64,000 bases of DNA from Phoronis australis (taxonomy: Eukaryota; Phoronida; Phoronidae): the NCBI GenBank assembly GCA_002633005.1, contig NMRA01000468.1:223152-287151 (forward strand). Reading direction: 5' to 3'. The notes beneath the pieces were generated by a model, which saw only the letters and a program-made list of their open reading frames with translations, had not been told where the DNA came from and did not search any database. How positions within the stretch are numbered: the stretch's first letter is position 1; each line of letters begins with the position of its first letter. Made by a program: the position numbers and the translations under genes. This document shows positions 27,401-35,012 of this stretch, piece by piece.

Positions 27401-30400
27401 ATTTCAGATCCAGCGACTTCTGAACCGTATAAACATCACCCTTCTATCCATTTGAGAATCTATGAAAACCGGACAAAGTCAACAGAGATGGGGGAGAGGG
27501 AATGGACGCCTTAGTATTTGCTATGGCCTGTTGGCATCACCAACACAAAAAAAGCAAACAGCCACCACAACTCATCACCACTACTCGTCACCACTACTCG
27601 TCACTACTTCTGGGACTTGATTTAGCAAGCTTCAGCTCGCTAGTGCTATTTCCAATTCTGTTTGACGACCAGGTAACATTTCCAAGTGGCTAAGAAATCG
27701 CTGCAATTTTGCGAGTTACAACCAGAACACAGATGAACTCTGTTATCCTCTTAGGTAAGAGCTTAACAGGAAATCCAGTCACCATTCTTATTTCTCCAGC
27801 AGCTGGGTCACTTTCCAAGGTTTCGCGGCAGACATTTGCTCTTGCGCTTTGGTGTGGTTACATTGTACCTTCCGCTTTTTCAATTTAGGTGTCCAATTTT
27901 TTTCATTTTCGAATGGCAGGAACTATAATTCTGTTGTGAAAGCCATTTATTTTGCACTAGACGGGGATTTCATGCTTTAGTGAGATCACTTCCCAGGTTG
28001 CACTTGCCGACTTCCCAGGTTGCACTTGCCGACTTCTCGTGGATTGGAGCACTGACTTCTTTACAAATAGTTTGAACTGAGTGACATTAAAGTATGCCTA
28101 TAGGCAACAGCACCTCAATAAATAATCTTAAGCTCAGGCCTTCATGAACTAGGCCTAAACAGTTTATTCCATGTCTATCACACACCCTGTTAATTGGGTG
28201 CTTAAGAAATAATGTCCCCTAGTGTTTGCATTGAGACTGAAAAATGAGCCTGTGGTCTGTGTATTCAAACATGATCCAGTGGCCCAAGAAAGGAGACCCA
28301 AAGATGCTGTCTTTACTAAAAAACAGTCTTTGAAAATGAAGGACAATCTGTCCAAGTCAGATAGAAATAACTTCCTTGGTAACATCATTTAAGTTTAGGA
28401 GCTTGACGTATGTTAAAGTTGCCCTGTACCCAGAATATGTTGTTTCACAGCCACAATTTCTCAGGTGCCTCGCATAAATTTTATTCAGGAGAGTTTAAAG
28501 TGAGGCAAGGCTTATTCAAACCGAACCTGTCCTAGTTTGGAATAGTACACATTCCATTTGAGAAACGATACTTTATCATAAGGCTACCTGCAATAAACGT
28601 GAAATTCAATGCCACTACGCAAGCGATTATCTATGCAGAAAATCCTGTAAACAGCATTTTAGCCACTGACCTGTGACAGAAGCATTAGTGATAGTTACCA
28701 AGGTCTGTCCAGAGAGATAACACAGGGGCACTGCTGCCCATGAAACACAATTTCAATACAGTAGTGGTGCACTAATGCTCTTGTTCCTATTCATTTTGCT
28801 TGTAAACTTAGCAACACGCTCGAAAATGCTTGCGACGTACTATCATTTATAGATAATGTACATAATTATTCATTCAGGCATCTGAAGTATTGACGCGAAA
28901 GAAATAACGAAGACTGTACACTTCTGAAAACAACATCTTTAGGTAATCGTTGATAAATTAAGTTGGTTTTAAATCTGCTAACACCTTTTAACTTCTTGGT
29001 TTAGCTTGTTAGTGAGATTGAGATTTAAGTTCTGATGGAAATGTAAACGACAAAAAAGGCTGGAATTTTTTCATCCAAAGCCGACAGATTTATTATAAAT
29101 GACACCAGCTGACAGATCAGCATCGCCAGTTGACCATGGACCATAGCAAGCCTTGATAAATGAACACAGCAGCATAAATGCTGTTTGCAGCTTCCAATGG
29201 AAACGAGATTGGATTCACAGATGCAGGAGAATAGATGAGCCCTCTGTGTCATATTGAGCTTCACTAAGCACAGTCGATCTAATTAACCAGTCTTCGTATT
29301 ACTGTGAGTCATGATTCGATTTTCCAAAAGTCACAACATGAAAGCGAAACAAAAACGACAAACGGATACGTTTCATGATTCATTTTTGTGATCTGCATTT
29401 GATGACATTGGATACAGTGATCAGTTTACGAGGTTAACTCTTACGGTTACGTGTCCCCTAGTTCAAATGTCGTCTGCATCTTGCAGCATCGTAGTAAGCA
29501 GCAACTATCACCATAAAAAGTATACGTTTTCTGATTTTAAGGGTAAAGGTGAATCCTTTACTGTCATCCAAAGCACTTAGGTCTTCCTAGTTATGTCATG
29601 ACCCTGCATATTTCACTTCTGCAGCATAATTACGCTACTGAAATGCTTAAAATTTCAAATCAATAATATTGTAGACAGGTGAATCACTCCAGGAGTGGGT
29701 GGGATGACAGACAATCAGGCGTTATATTGCAATAGGGAACTCAACACTGGTTTATCAGAGTTAAGAGGTACGTGAAGTGAATTAGGAAATATCCACTTAA
29801 ATTGCAGGATCTAAGAAAACAAAAATGTTCTCAAAAATTTTACCACCAGTTCAATCTACCAATTTTTTGAAAACCCAAAAGATCTTAAAGACGCAGTCTC
29901 ATTAAATTGTGAATATGCAAATGAAGCACTAATTTACAAACAACCCCGGGTTCTCCATCCGAGAACCAGTTATCATTACAAACTTGCGAAAGTCTTGTTT
30001 CACAAGACTATCTTCTTTATGTAAATTATTATGGTAATATTTCATCGTTATCCTAATGAAACAAGGCAGTTTATTTTTTTATGTCACTGTCAAATAACGA
30101 TTACGAAATATTTGGAATTACTAGGGTTTTCTATATGTTCACACTTGTTTTTGTGTGCATCAGTTGAGGTGTTTTCTTTAAAATGTGGTGTTTTCTTTAA
30201 AGCTGCATTTATTCACAAATTGTTTCTTTACATGATTATACTTCAGGGCTTGGAATGACCAATGGCAAAAAACGCGGAAATTTTTACGGCCCGAAACATG
30301 CGCGCAGCCAGCCTTGAAAAAGCCGGTGTGGGCCGATCAAAATCGAGAGAACTAAAAAAAAAAAAAAAAAACGGTACCACCTCCGGAAGCGTGCGTCTGC

Positions 30401-32209
30401 GTCTGTCTTAGCTCGTCTGCCACTCCCCCCTCCCAACATTTTTTGAGAGTCGTAGTATTTGTCACCGCGGTTTACAATCACACGAGCCGCCATGCCGCCA
30501 TTGAGGAAATCCACCATGCTATCGCAGATGCCCCGGCAATGTTGACAATTTACATTCCTCCGAAACATAAAGAGCAACTTCCTCTTTTCGAGGTGAAAGT
30601 CGTCGGCAACACGCGGTAAGAAAGACATTTGCCGCGGAAATTTTATATCAAATCCGATTTTTTTTACGCGGAAATATAATAAAATACGCGGAAAAAACAT
30701 TTGAAAAAAGCGGAAATCCGCATTTCCGCGGAAAATTCCAAGCCCTGATACTTGTACACACAGTTCTCCAGGAAGTCACTAGGTGGCGCTTGCTACAAAT
30801 TTAAATATTCACTATTTTAACGAGGCATTGCATCTTTAAGAAGTAAGTGAAGTGAATTAGGAAACATCCATTTAAACTGCAGGATTTAAGAAAACAGAAA
30901 TGTTCGCAAAAATTTTACCACCAGTTCAATCTACCAATTTTTTGAAAACCCAAAAGATCTTACTCTGTTCAATGACAAAAAAGTACTTGTTGGCCAAGTG
31001 GAAAATTGGTTTTGAAGAAATCACCATTGCAATTGAACACACTAAAAATGCAAAAACTCGATAGCCTCCTAAAGAAGCATCCTGGCTTGATTCTGTGCGC
31101 TTCGTGATACACTACTTGCACGAATTCGATATTATGTGTGAAAACGAGGTGTAGTGTCCAAACTACAATGGTTTATCACACGAACTTCTAGTACTTAGTG
31201 AATTTCTCGCACATCTTCAAAATTTTCGCAAACTACGAAATTTTGTCATTTGTACTTTTACTCTTAATTTAAACACAGACTATATAGTAGGAGCACCAAC
31301 TTCATACACGACATCTAAAATCCCAGAATGCAGCTCTGCTAAATAAGGAATAAGCCGTTAGAGCTGGAATTTTGTATTAAATTCCTGAACTAAACCAAAA
31401 ACTATTCACAAAACCAAGAATTCTACTGCAGAAAGGTCCTGAACCACTTTTCACTGCTAAAATGTTTTCAGTAGTAGAGCTAGGCAGTAAAATAGATAAC
31501 AGAATTTCCAAATAAATGGAAGTTGAATTAGCATTTTGAGAACAAAGTTGTCTCCGTTGAATAACAATTAACGAGTCAGTTATTCAACTAGTTAGTGATA
31601 ATTTAAAGCAAATAAAGAACTGAACTAAAAAGGCTGACTTTCGAAAACTACGTCTTTTCACAACTTAGGTCACAGGGTCAACGGCCTAATCTTGTTCTTA
31701 TCGAAGCAATTAATTGAAAGAATAATAAACAACGCTATCGCGGCTGTAACATGCAAGTTTAAAAACAAAACTTTTAACCTCTTCAGACAGCCTGATTTCA
31801 ACTTTGAAACAAAGGAATTCTACCAATCATTTATAATCCGTTTTATCAAAGTTTAGCTTATGCCATGGTCAAACGCCAAACTGCTCAAACACCAGTGAAT
31901 CGCCACGTGTTATGACGTTCGTTTATATTTCACATTGCAAGATATTAATAACCTGACTAAAGCACCGATAAAACAGACATGCTTGTGACTGCTTATCAAA
32001 CAAAGATATGAATACAATTTTTTGGAAACGGTAGAATCTTCGATATCAAAAATGAAACCGTGAAACCGGAGCACAAAAAGCTGAACAACGATCGAGCGCG
32101 CACCTGCAGCGACACAATGGTATCAAATTTCACATAACTAACCTCCTTGAGCAGACACCAGGGCAGTCCATAAAATCAGTAGACAGCTAATACACAAAAG
32201 TCGCTCCAT
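312..32209 (-). CDS. NCAM/Fasciclin II-like Ig cell adhesion molecule, 5' part (seven exons; 3' end outside window)
   Basis: Gene-level entry joining exons 32209-32143, 6601-6457, 5490-5348, 4110-3967, 3458-3315, 2537-2322 and 470-312. All borders are GT/AG. Intron phases run 1, 2, 1, 1, 1, 1 and then a phase-1 donor, and the frame stays open for 339 codons plus one base. The product begins with a hydrophobic signal peptide (residues 1-20), then Ig1 (about 23-118), Ig2 (119-214) and Ig3 (215-339). Each domain has the B-strand and F-strand cysteines, the latter in a D/E/A-x-x-x-Y-x-C context. One domain spread over two exons with phase-1 inter-domain borders is characteristic of NCAM-family genes. 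By family knowledge the protein would act at the cell surface in homophilic or integrin-linked adhesion. The remaining Ig, fibronectin and membrane parts would lie past base 1. Assignment to IgCAM is firm. Choosing NCAM rather than another IgCAM is inference from Ig1/Ig2 style. Confidence 0.85.
590..2060 (+). repeat. Higher-order tandem repeat carrying CTCF-like motifs
   Basis: This array lies in the intron between the two Ig3 exons. Subunits of about 145 bp recur, each opening with a form of CCACTAGGKGGCRC. The motifs begin at 599, 744, 886, 1035, 1179, 1321, 1482, 1730 and 1874. Flanking text sorts them into three classes: A after aaaaatgg (599, 1035, 1482, 1730), B after aattgcc and followed by a tccgtccgaaag box (744, 1179, 1874), and C in the order ggcgccacagtag (886, 1321). 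The order A-B-C repeats with a period near 440 bp. In the third unit a deletion fuses a B copy that has lost its motif (near 1,611) to the second half of C. The array ends in a GGAC-rich stretch (about 2,000-2,042). Copies are visibly diverged, so this is not a recent expansion. Confidence 0.8.
1874..1887 (+). promoter_or_regulatory. CTCF-core-like site (best match in array)
   Basis: CCACTAGGGGGCAG agrees at every position with the familiar vertebrate CTCF core (CCASYAGRKGGCRS). Binding in this organism is not shown by the sequence. Confidence 0.4.
2322..2537 (-). CDS. IgCAM exon 6: first half of Ig domain 3, with RGD motif
   Basis: The acceptor is tgtgccttag and the donor TTCCAG|gtactt. The exon is 216 bp, phase 1 to 1, and longer than its counterparts in Ig1 and Ig2. 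It opens with PPKITKYPEN (an A strand), then GTRGDLQKE with an RGD at residues 231-233 (bases 2490-2482), and the B-strand Cys in ELICQACGKP. The core-Trp position holds Phe/Tyr (EFYFTKAG). Three additional cysteines (QAC, EQC, LDC) lie in this exon, and the C'-E region is extended. RGD can bind integrins when exposed. Exposure here is not known. Confidence 0.82.
3315..3458 (-). CDS. IgCAM exon 5: second half of Ig domain 2
   Basis: The acceptor is ttgttgttcag and the donor TACA|gtaagt. The exon is 144 bp, phase 1 to 1. It carries DRIQLVGTEMKFSNVTMADE, with an N-linked glycosylation sequon (NVT), then the F-strand GSYKC and a G strand (LRITVEVY). Residues are 167-214. The upstream reading frame visible on this strand (to about 3,676) is minisatellite, not exon. 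The real exon starts at the acceptor at 3,459. Confidence 0.85.
3499..3676 (+). repeat. 18-bp minisatellite in the Ig2 intron
   Basis: The unit GAACATTATGAACATTGT is repeated about eight times or more, with degenerate copies at the left. Because the unit is a multiple of three and lacks stops in several frames, it creates long false frames on both strands (Tyr-Glu-His-Cys and His-Asn-Val repeats). It abuts the true exon at 3,458. Confidence 0.9.
3851..3917 (+). repeat. Dispersed intronic repeat, copy 1
   Basis: Shares about 65 bp with 6,019-6,080, including gatcag, ctgttcc, tagcca and ttggacacttttc in the same order. Family unknown. Confidence 0.5.
3967..4110 (-). CDS. IgCAM exon 4: first half of Ig domain 2
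   Basis: The acceptor is tcttcttcag and the donor CTCTG|gtacag. The exon is 144 bp, phase 1 to 1. It reads VELKITSKEK, then the B-strand Cys in GSINCETT and the core Trp in EITWARLND. It ends at GSS with a split Asp codon. Residues are 119-166. Ig2 follows Ig1 with no linker, as in NCAM Ig1-Ig2. Confidence 0.85.
5348..5490 (-). CDS. IgCAM exon 3: second half of Ig domain 1
   Basis: The acceptor is tgctttcaag and the donor AAAG|gtaaga. The 143 bp enter in phase 2 and leave in phase 1. The split codon AT|A gives Ile and leads into TVYQVKVGSKSYLKFKKF, followed by the F-strand signature AGIYKC and a closing G strand (EATIQIRAK). This completes Ig1 at residues 71-118. The strong GTAAGA donor sits next to a T-rich stretch on the plus strand, as expected for a minus-strand exon. 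Confidence 0.85.
5544..5598. mobile_element. 55-bp hairpin element, copy 1
   Basis: A perfect 17-bp inverted repeat, ATTTTGAGAACCAGTTT at 5,544-5,560 and its complement at 5,582-5,598, encloses a 21-base loop containing a cactgaataa motif. The loop is the reverse complement of that in the copy at 24,995-25,050, so this is a mobile family and not a chance stem. It lies next to IgCAM exon 3, in intron 2. Confidence 0.7.
6019..6080 (+). repeat. Dispersed intronic repeat, copy 2
   Basis: Partner of 3,851-3,917. It contains gatcagccat, gactgttccg and tttggacacttttc. A ttcaagg motif follows both copies. Confidence 0.5.
6457..6601 (-). CDS. IgCAM exon 2: first half of Ig domain 1
   Basis: The acceptor is gcttttccag and the donor GATAT|gtaagt. 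The 145 bp enter in phase 1 and leave in phase 2. The translation contains the B-strand Cys in SSVKCVKED and the core Trp in DIRWQRNG, a normal Cys-to-Trp spacing for an I/C2-set Ig domain. It covers residues 23-71. The phase-2 border inside the domain differs from the phase-1 borders used elsewhere in the gene. Confidence 0.85.
6602..13477. other. IgCAM intron 1, 3' third
   Basis: AT-rich intron. I saw no Ig-like exon, transposase frame or RNA gene here. A weak CTCF-like match, TCACTAGATGGCGA, lies near 8,597. Open frames are short and lack codon structure. Confidence 0.6.
13478..13921. mobile_element. Probable non-autonomous DNA transposon (MITE)
   Basis: The left end CTAAAGCCCCTTTCATAT pairs imperfectly with the right end, whose complement is CTATAGGCACTTTCACACT. 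A (G)CACTTTCACAC terminal repeat is common in animal MITEs. The interior repeats the theme (cctttcacactgac; ctggtgtgaaagtc). No transposase frame and no clear target duplication were found, so the exact borders are uncertain. Confidence 0.4.
14755..14850 (+). repeat. Dispersed repeat family, copy 1
   Basis: Resembles 20,825-20,930 and 50,865-50,966. Shared ordered blocks are aaaatacttaaaa, caaaattcctct, ttcaaggtttgaatcactt and tgcaaaac. The family is unidentified. Confidence 0.45.
17565..17578 (+). promoter_or_regulatory. CTCF-core-like site in intron 1
   Basis: CCACTAGGGGGCAC preceded by aaaatta, as in the array subunits at 740-890. It may be a solitary copy of the 145-bp repeat family. Confidence 0.3.
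19156..19648 (-). mobile_element. hAT-like non-autonomous element, copy 1 (493 bp)
   Basis: Bounded by CAGGGCTTGGAAT and its complement ATTCCAAGCCCTG, and flanked by an exact 6-bp target duplication TACAGT (19,150-19,155 and 19,649-19,654). The interior aligns in reverse orientation with the element at 30,244-30,747, including fccgcggaaa-type GC-rich ends, an NRGDKYY-encoding block and a poly-T run. No transposase is present. CAGGG ends suggest hAT. hAT normally makes 8-bp duplications, but 5-6-bp subgroups are known. Confidence 0.8.
20185..20209. repeat. Perfect 10-bp inverted repeat
   Basis: GTAAGAGCCC and GGGCTCTTAC are separated by five bases (ctaga). It could form a stable short hairpin. 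No terminator role is expected in a eukaryotic intron. Confidence 0.6.
20825..20930 (+). repeat. Dispersed repeat family, copy 2
   Basis: Shares the ordered blocks aaaatatttaa, agtgattaaaaa, gaaccactt and tgcaaaacg with copy 1. Confidence 0.4.
24995..25050. mobile_element. 55-bp hairpin element, copy 2
   Basis: The arms are identical to copy 1 (24,995-25,011 and 25,034-25,050), and the loop contains gttattcagtgg. It lies in IgCAM intron 1. Confidence 0.7.
25428..25443 (+). repeat. Poly-C run (16 C)
   Basis: An uninterrupted homopolymer between atgttta and accatct. Its length is likely unreliable in the assembly. Confidence 0.9.
27989..28032 (+). repeat. Exact 22-bp tandem duplication
   Basis: CTTCCCAGGTTGCACTTGCC plus GA occurs twice back to back, and a third copy begins (cttctcg). 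Confidence 0.9.
29761..29887 (+). repeat. 127-bp direct repeat, left copy
   Basis: Matches 30,836-30,962 over 127 aligned bases with eight substitutions and no gaps. All differences fall in the left two thirds, and the last 55 or so bases are identical. The two copies bracket the hAT-like element at 30,244. Confidence 0.9.
30244..30747 (+). mobile_element. hAT-like non-autonomous element, copy 2 (504 bp)
   Basis: Same CAGGGCTTGGAAT termini, with an exact 6-bp target duplication ATACTT (30,238-30,243 and 30,748-30,753). It runs opposite to copy 1. The 138-codon minus-strand frame inside (30,284-30,700) is a by-product of this element. A similar but interrupted frame in copy 1 shares the peptides KKIGFDIKFP and VNRGDKYY, so it may descend from a real coding segment. 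Confidence 0.85.
30776..30789 (+). promoter_or_regulatory. CTCF-core-like site in intron 1
   Basis: TCACTAGGTGGCGC, located 28 bp to the right of the 30.2 kb inverted-repeat element. Confidence 0.3.
30836..30962 (+). repeat. 127-bp direct repeat, right copy
   Basis: Right partner of 29,761-29,887, same orientation, starts 1,075 bp apart. Confidence 0.9.
31533..31590. mobile_element. Degenerate relative of the hairpin element
   Basis: Begins ATTTTGAGAAC like the two intact copies, then carries an internal inverted repeat GTTGAATAAC (31,556-31,565) and GTTATTCAAC (31,579-31,588). The right arm is lost. A half copy (ggttctcaaaatg) is also visible near 55,070. Confidence 0.4.
32143..32209 (-). 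CDS. IgCAM exon 1: start codon and signal peptide
   Basis: The ATG at 32209-32207 has a good context (G at -3, G at +4). It opens 22 codons beginning MERLLC, with a Leu/Ile-rich core and a small-residue cleavage site (VSA|QG). The exon ends in a phase-1 donor (GGAG|gttagt). The leftover G joins the TT of exon 2 to make the valine of the next exon's VKIDPENEKF, so the frame and mature N terminus read through cleanly. In-frame fusion to an Ig domain 25 kb away is the main support. The start is the only Met before the hydrophobic core. Confidence 0.85.
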
Positions 32210-32590
32210 GACAAAGTTTGCACCCCTCGTTCTCAGTGGGTAATTTTTGCCGTTTCAATATCTTCGCCACACAACACACCTCTACCCGCAACAACAACGA
32301 GAACTGGTCACACGCACAGGTTGTAATATTCCTACAGTTCAACAAATAAGTGCGTAAAATATAAAAATGCCAAACTCGCCACAGTAAATTAAACGACTTT
32401 GTGTTTCCTGGAGAAGAGCGAGCGAAGGCGCGACTAGAAACAAAGTACGCAGTTCACCAAAAACCAAGATGCTTCTGGAATGCTCGTTAGACAGTAACGG
32501 TTTCGCGGGTATGCACTATTTTCGACGCTTGGTTGTTCTATCACCGATGATGTCATTTCCCACAATCCCCTGTTCTTGTGAATGCGGACT
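32210..32590 (-). promoter_or_regulatory. Probable 5' UTR and promoter region of the IgCAM gene
   Basis: This sits directly upstream of the IgCAM start codon on the minus strand. It holds a TATA-like ATATTTTA near 32,360 and a CRE/ATF-like TGACATCA at 32,548-32,555 beside TTGTGGGAAAT. No stop-free extension of the coding frame is needed. Placement of the transcription start is inference only, and an untranslated upstream exon is possible. Confidence 0.35.
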
Positions 32591-34686
32591 CGAACAAGGT
32601 GCAAACAGTCAACTTCGACTTCGTACTCAAATGTGATAAATCAAAGTCTGTTGTGATATTAGCCTTACTCGACGCTAACATGAAAATAGGTGTAATTTGC
32701 ACGTTAGGAAATCATAATTTCTGTGACTGTAACCTCATACAAAGTGCCGCAAATTTTCTAATTTAAGGAATGTCGATATAAAGCCGATCTCTCAGTAATA
32801 TAAAAACTGTGGTCGGGGGATCCGATTAGGTGGTTACTGGAAATTAACGCCCAGTACAAGCCAAGCCATACCTTGTAGTGAAGAAATGGTCATGTTATGC
32901 TGTCTGCCATGGTAAACTTTGTCCAAATTAACACACATCGCTTTTTAATCAGTGATGGATTAAGGGGGGGGGCAAGGTCCCCGCTCTAAAATTCTGCCAT
33001 ATTCCATTGGACAGTTCAAGGTTGTGTCGGGCAAAATTCTAGCTAATACTCTGTCCTGCTNCAAGCTCTTGGGTCCACCCTTGTTAATGGAAGCCACAAT
33101 ATTTCCATGACAGGATGGGCTCGTCGTTACCATCCACTAGTAAGTATGACTACAGAATACCGAAAAAGTGTATCTCACGTAGGCCTACGTCAAGCAGCTA
33201 TAAATCTGCCTTTCGCCACAAAAAATACTTACAGTTATGAAATTGGTCTCAAAGCAGTGGTGGATCTAGAATGATGTGACATTTCGTTATTGCTCGAGTC
33301 TAGTTAGTTCCGGAGTCAGCAACAGTTTTAGACGGCTTCATAGAGTTACGCTATCTAAATCAAAAATTAGTAGGTGTGTGCGCAGTTTCAATAAAACTTA
33401 AAATCAAGTTACACACTGTAAGTTGTTACCAAAATCGATATACTTTTGATAGAAAATTATGAAACCTTAATCTCAATTGTAGCAGAAAGCTTAGATATTC
33501 AACATATCGGTTCTTGTTTGTAGTAGTTAAATATCAGACTGGCGTTTCGCACACACGCACTTAACCTAATGGGAAAATAGAACTATCCGAGTGCATACTC
33601 AAGGCCAGGAAATTCATAGACGATTTTCCACTTTTTGAGCAGTTGTTTGTGTATGAAGAGATTAATGCCATATGTTACACATACGGGAAAATTGATCATT
33701 GTATGCATAATGGAGATTTGAGTCAGTCTGGAATTTTTTAAGTAAGCGAGTAAGTCTACTTGTTAAAAACGATAAAACTAGTGTGTTGAACACTTAGAAG
33801 CAGACTCGAAACTGAAACCTCGGGATTACCACGTATGCACACATTTAGTCATATCTCTTTCTAGTGTACGGAAACACGTTTAAGATAACATAAGTAAAGG
33901 TTCTTACTTATCTGGTTCTAAGAGCCAGATGGTAGTGTACTTCTCTTCAAGGTAAAGGTACATTTTCTGAGTATTTAGCTGCCAAAAAGTGAATTAACCA
34001 TTCTCAAAGTTGCGGAATCCCTGTTTTTCATAATTTTGGATTGGTTTCTAATAGTTTATAATTGAAAATATTTTTTTCAAATCTTTTCCAACAAGGAAAA
34101 AGTTACATTTTCAAAATAAAACGCAACCGTGCGGCGAGAACCTGAGAAAGTCATTAGTTTACAATCAACTAAATGAGTGTTTTCACCAAGACATAAAAAT
34201 TCTTACAAGGTGCACCTAGAGAAATTGGTATTGCAGATAATTGATGAATGGAATCAGGCTTAATAATTGTCTGTAATTTTCAGTAATTATCCGAAAAACA
34301 GATGGAGATGAGATTATACACCGTGTTTCGCAATCCCGGAATTATATTATGAGATTATACAACATATCAAGCCAACTTGAATTTTTCTTATTCTGGATTT
34401 TTAAAAATTGTCAGACGTTGATAAAATTTCCAGGGCACTGTGGGCCTTCGTTAGTTATTTGTTCAAGAGTATCTCATGCATTATGCTGCACGTCTCATCG
34501 ATTTGTTCGTCTTCTCTGTTTTATGCATTAATCCCCCTCGAGTCCACTGTGAGTTAGCGCCATTAGGCGTTAACAACGATCAATGCAGTTTTTAAGGAAA
34601 ACTGAGAATCGAATAATGTTTTAGCTTCTTCCGGTGCCTCTGTGAAAGCTCACTAAACTTGAAGACATCGCACCTCTATCAAGTGG
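32591..34686. other. Intergenic, left part
   Basis: No supported gene. It holds hAT-end-like fragments (cagtgatggattaagg near 32,950; cagtggtggatctag near 33,255) and one unknown base at 33,061. Confidence 0.5.
33061..33061. other. Single unknown base (N)
   Basis: Isolated ambiguity in intergenic sequence. No effect on the gene models. Confidence 0.95.
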
Positions 34687-35012
34687 TAGAAACGAATTCC
34701 ATGATCACGCCTCTGAAACCCAGCTACCATCTAAGAGAACCGACTGCTCTGTGTTTGCTACAGTTCACTTGTAAATCCCACTAAACAAATCCCCAGACCT
34801 GCGCCCTAAATCCTACACATGCGCCGAAAATGCTCCATACGCAGTGACCAAATTCCAGTCCCGAGGACCCAAAACTCCAGTCTCGGGCAACAAATTCGGC
34901 CTCACCCATTATTGGTGTGAGGTTGGGGATTTTTACCGGGGGTTAGGTATCTAGAGCCAGTCCAAGACTGGGGTTTAGAGAATCAAGAGGCGTGGTCATG
35001 GAATCGTTTCTA
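34687..35012. mobile_element. Inverted-repeat DNA element with TA flanks (326 bp)
   Basis: The left end TAGAAACGAATTCCATGATC continues to cacgcctct. The right end is its near-perfect complement (agaggcgtggtcatggaatc, then gtttcta). Arms are about 27 bp with one indel and one mismatch. The outermost TA on each side fits a TA target duplication, as made by Tc1/mariner-like elements. The interior has a further hairpin (ccagtcccgagg / ccagtctcggg region). No transposase frame, hence non-autonomous. Confidence 0.7.

Larger units (their letters stand above)
19655..29760. other. IgCAM intron 1, 5' half
   Basis: Non-coding by inspection apart from the small elements listed separately. At 23,300-23,560 there is a patch of loosely repeated ccattgggga and gtgacaccc words that may be an old repeat. 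No exon or RNA gene was recognised. Confidence 0.55.

Noticed and set aside
30284-30700. 138-codon minus-strand open frame
   Set aside because: Lies wholly inside the hAT-like element and runs through its poly-A/T tract. Treated as an element by-product.
6602-32142. Additional IgCAM coding exons within intron 1
   Set aside because: Exon 1 and exon 2 already join in phase to give a normal mature N terminus, and no Ig-like segment was found between them.
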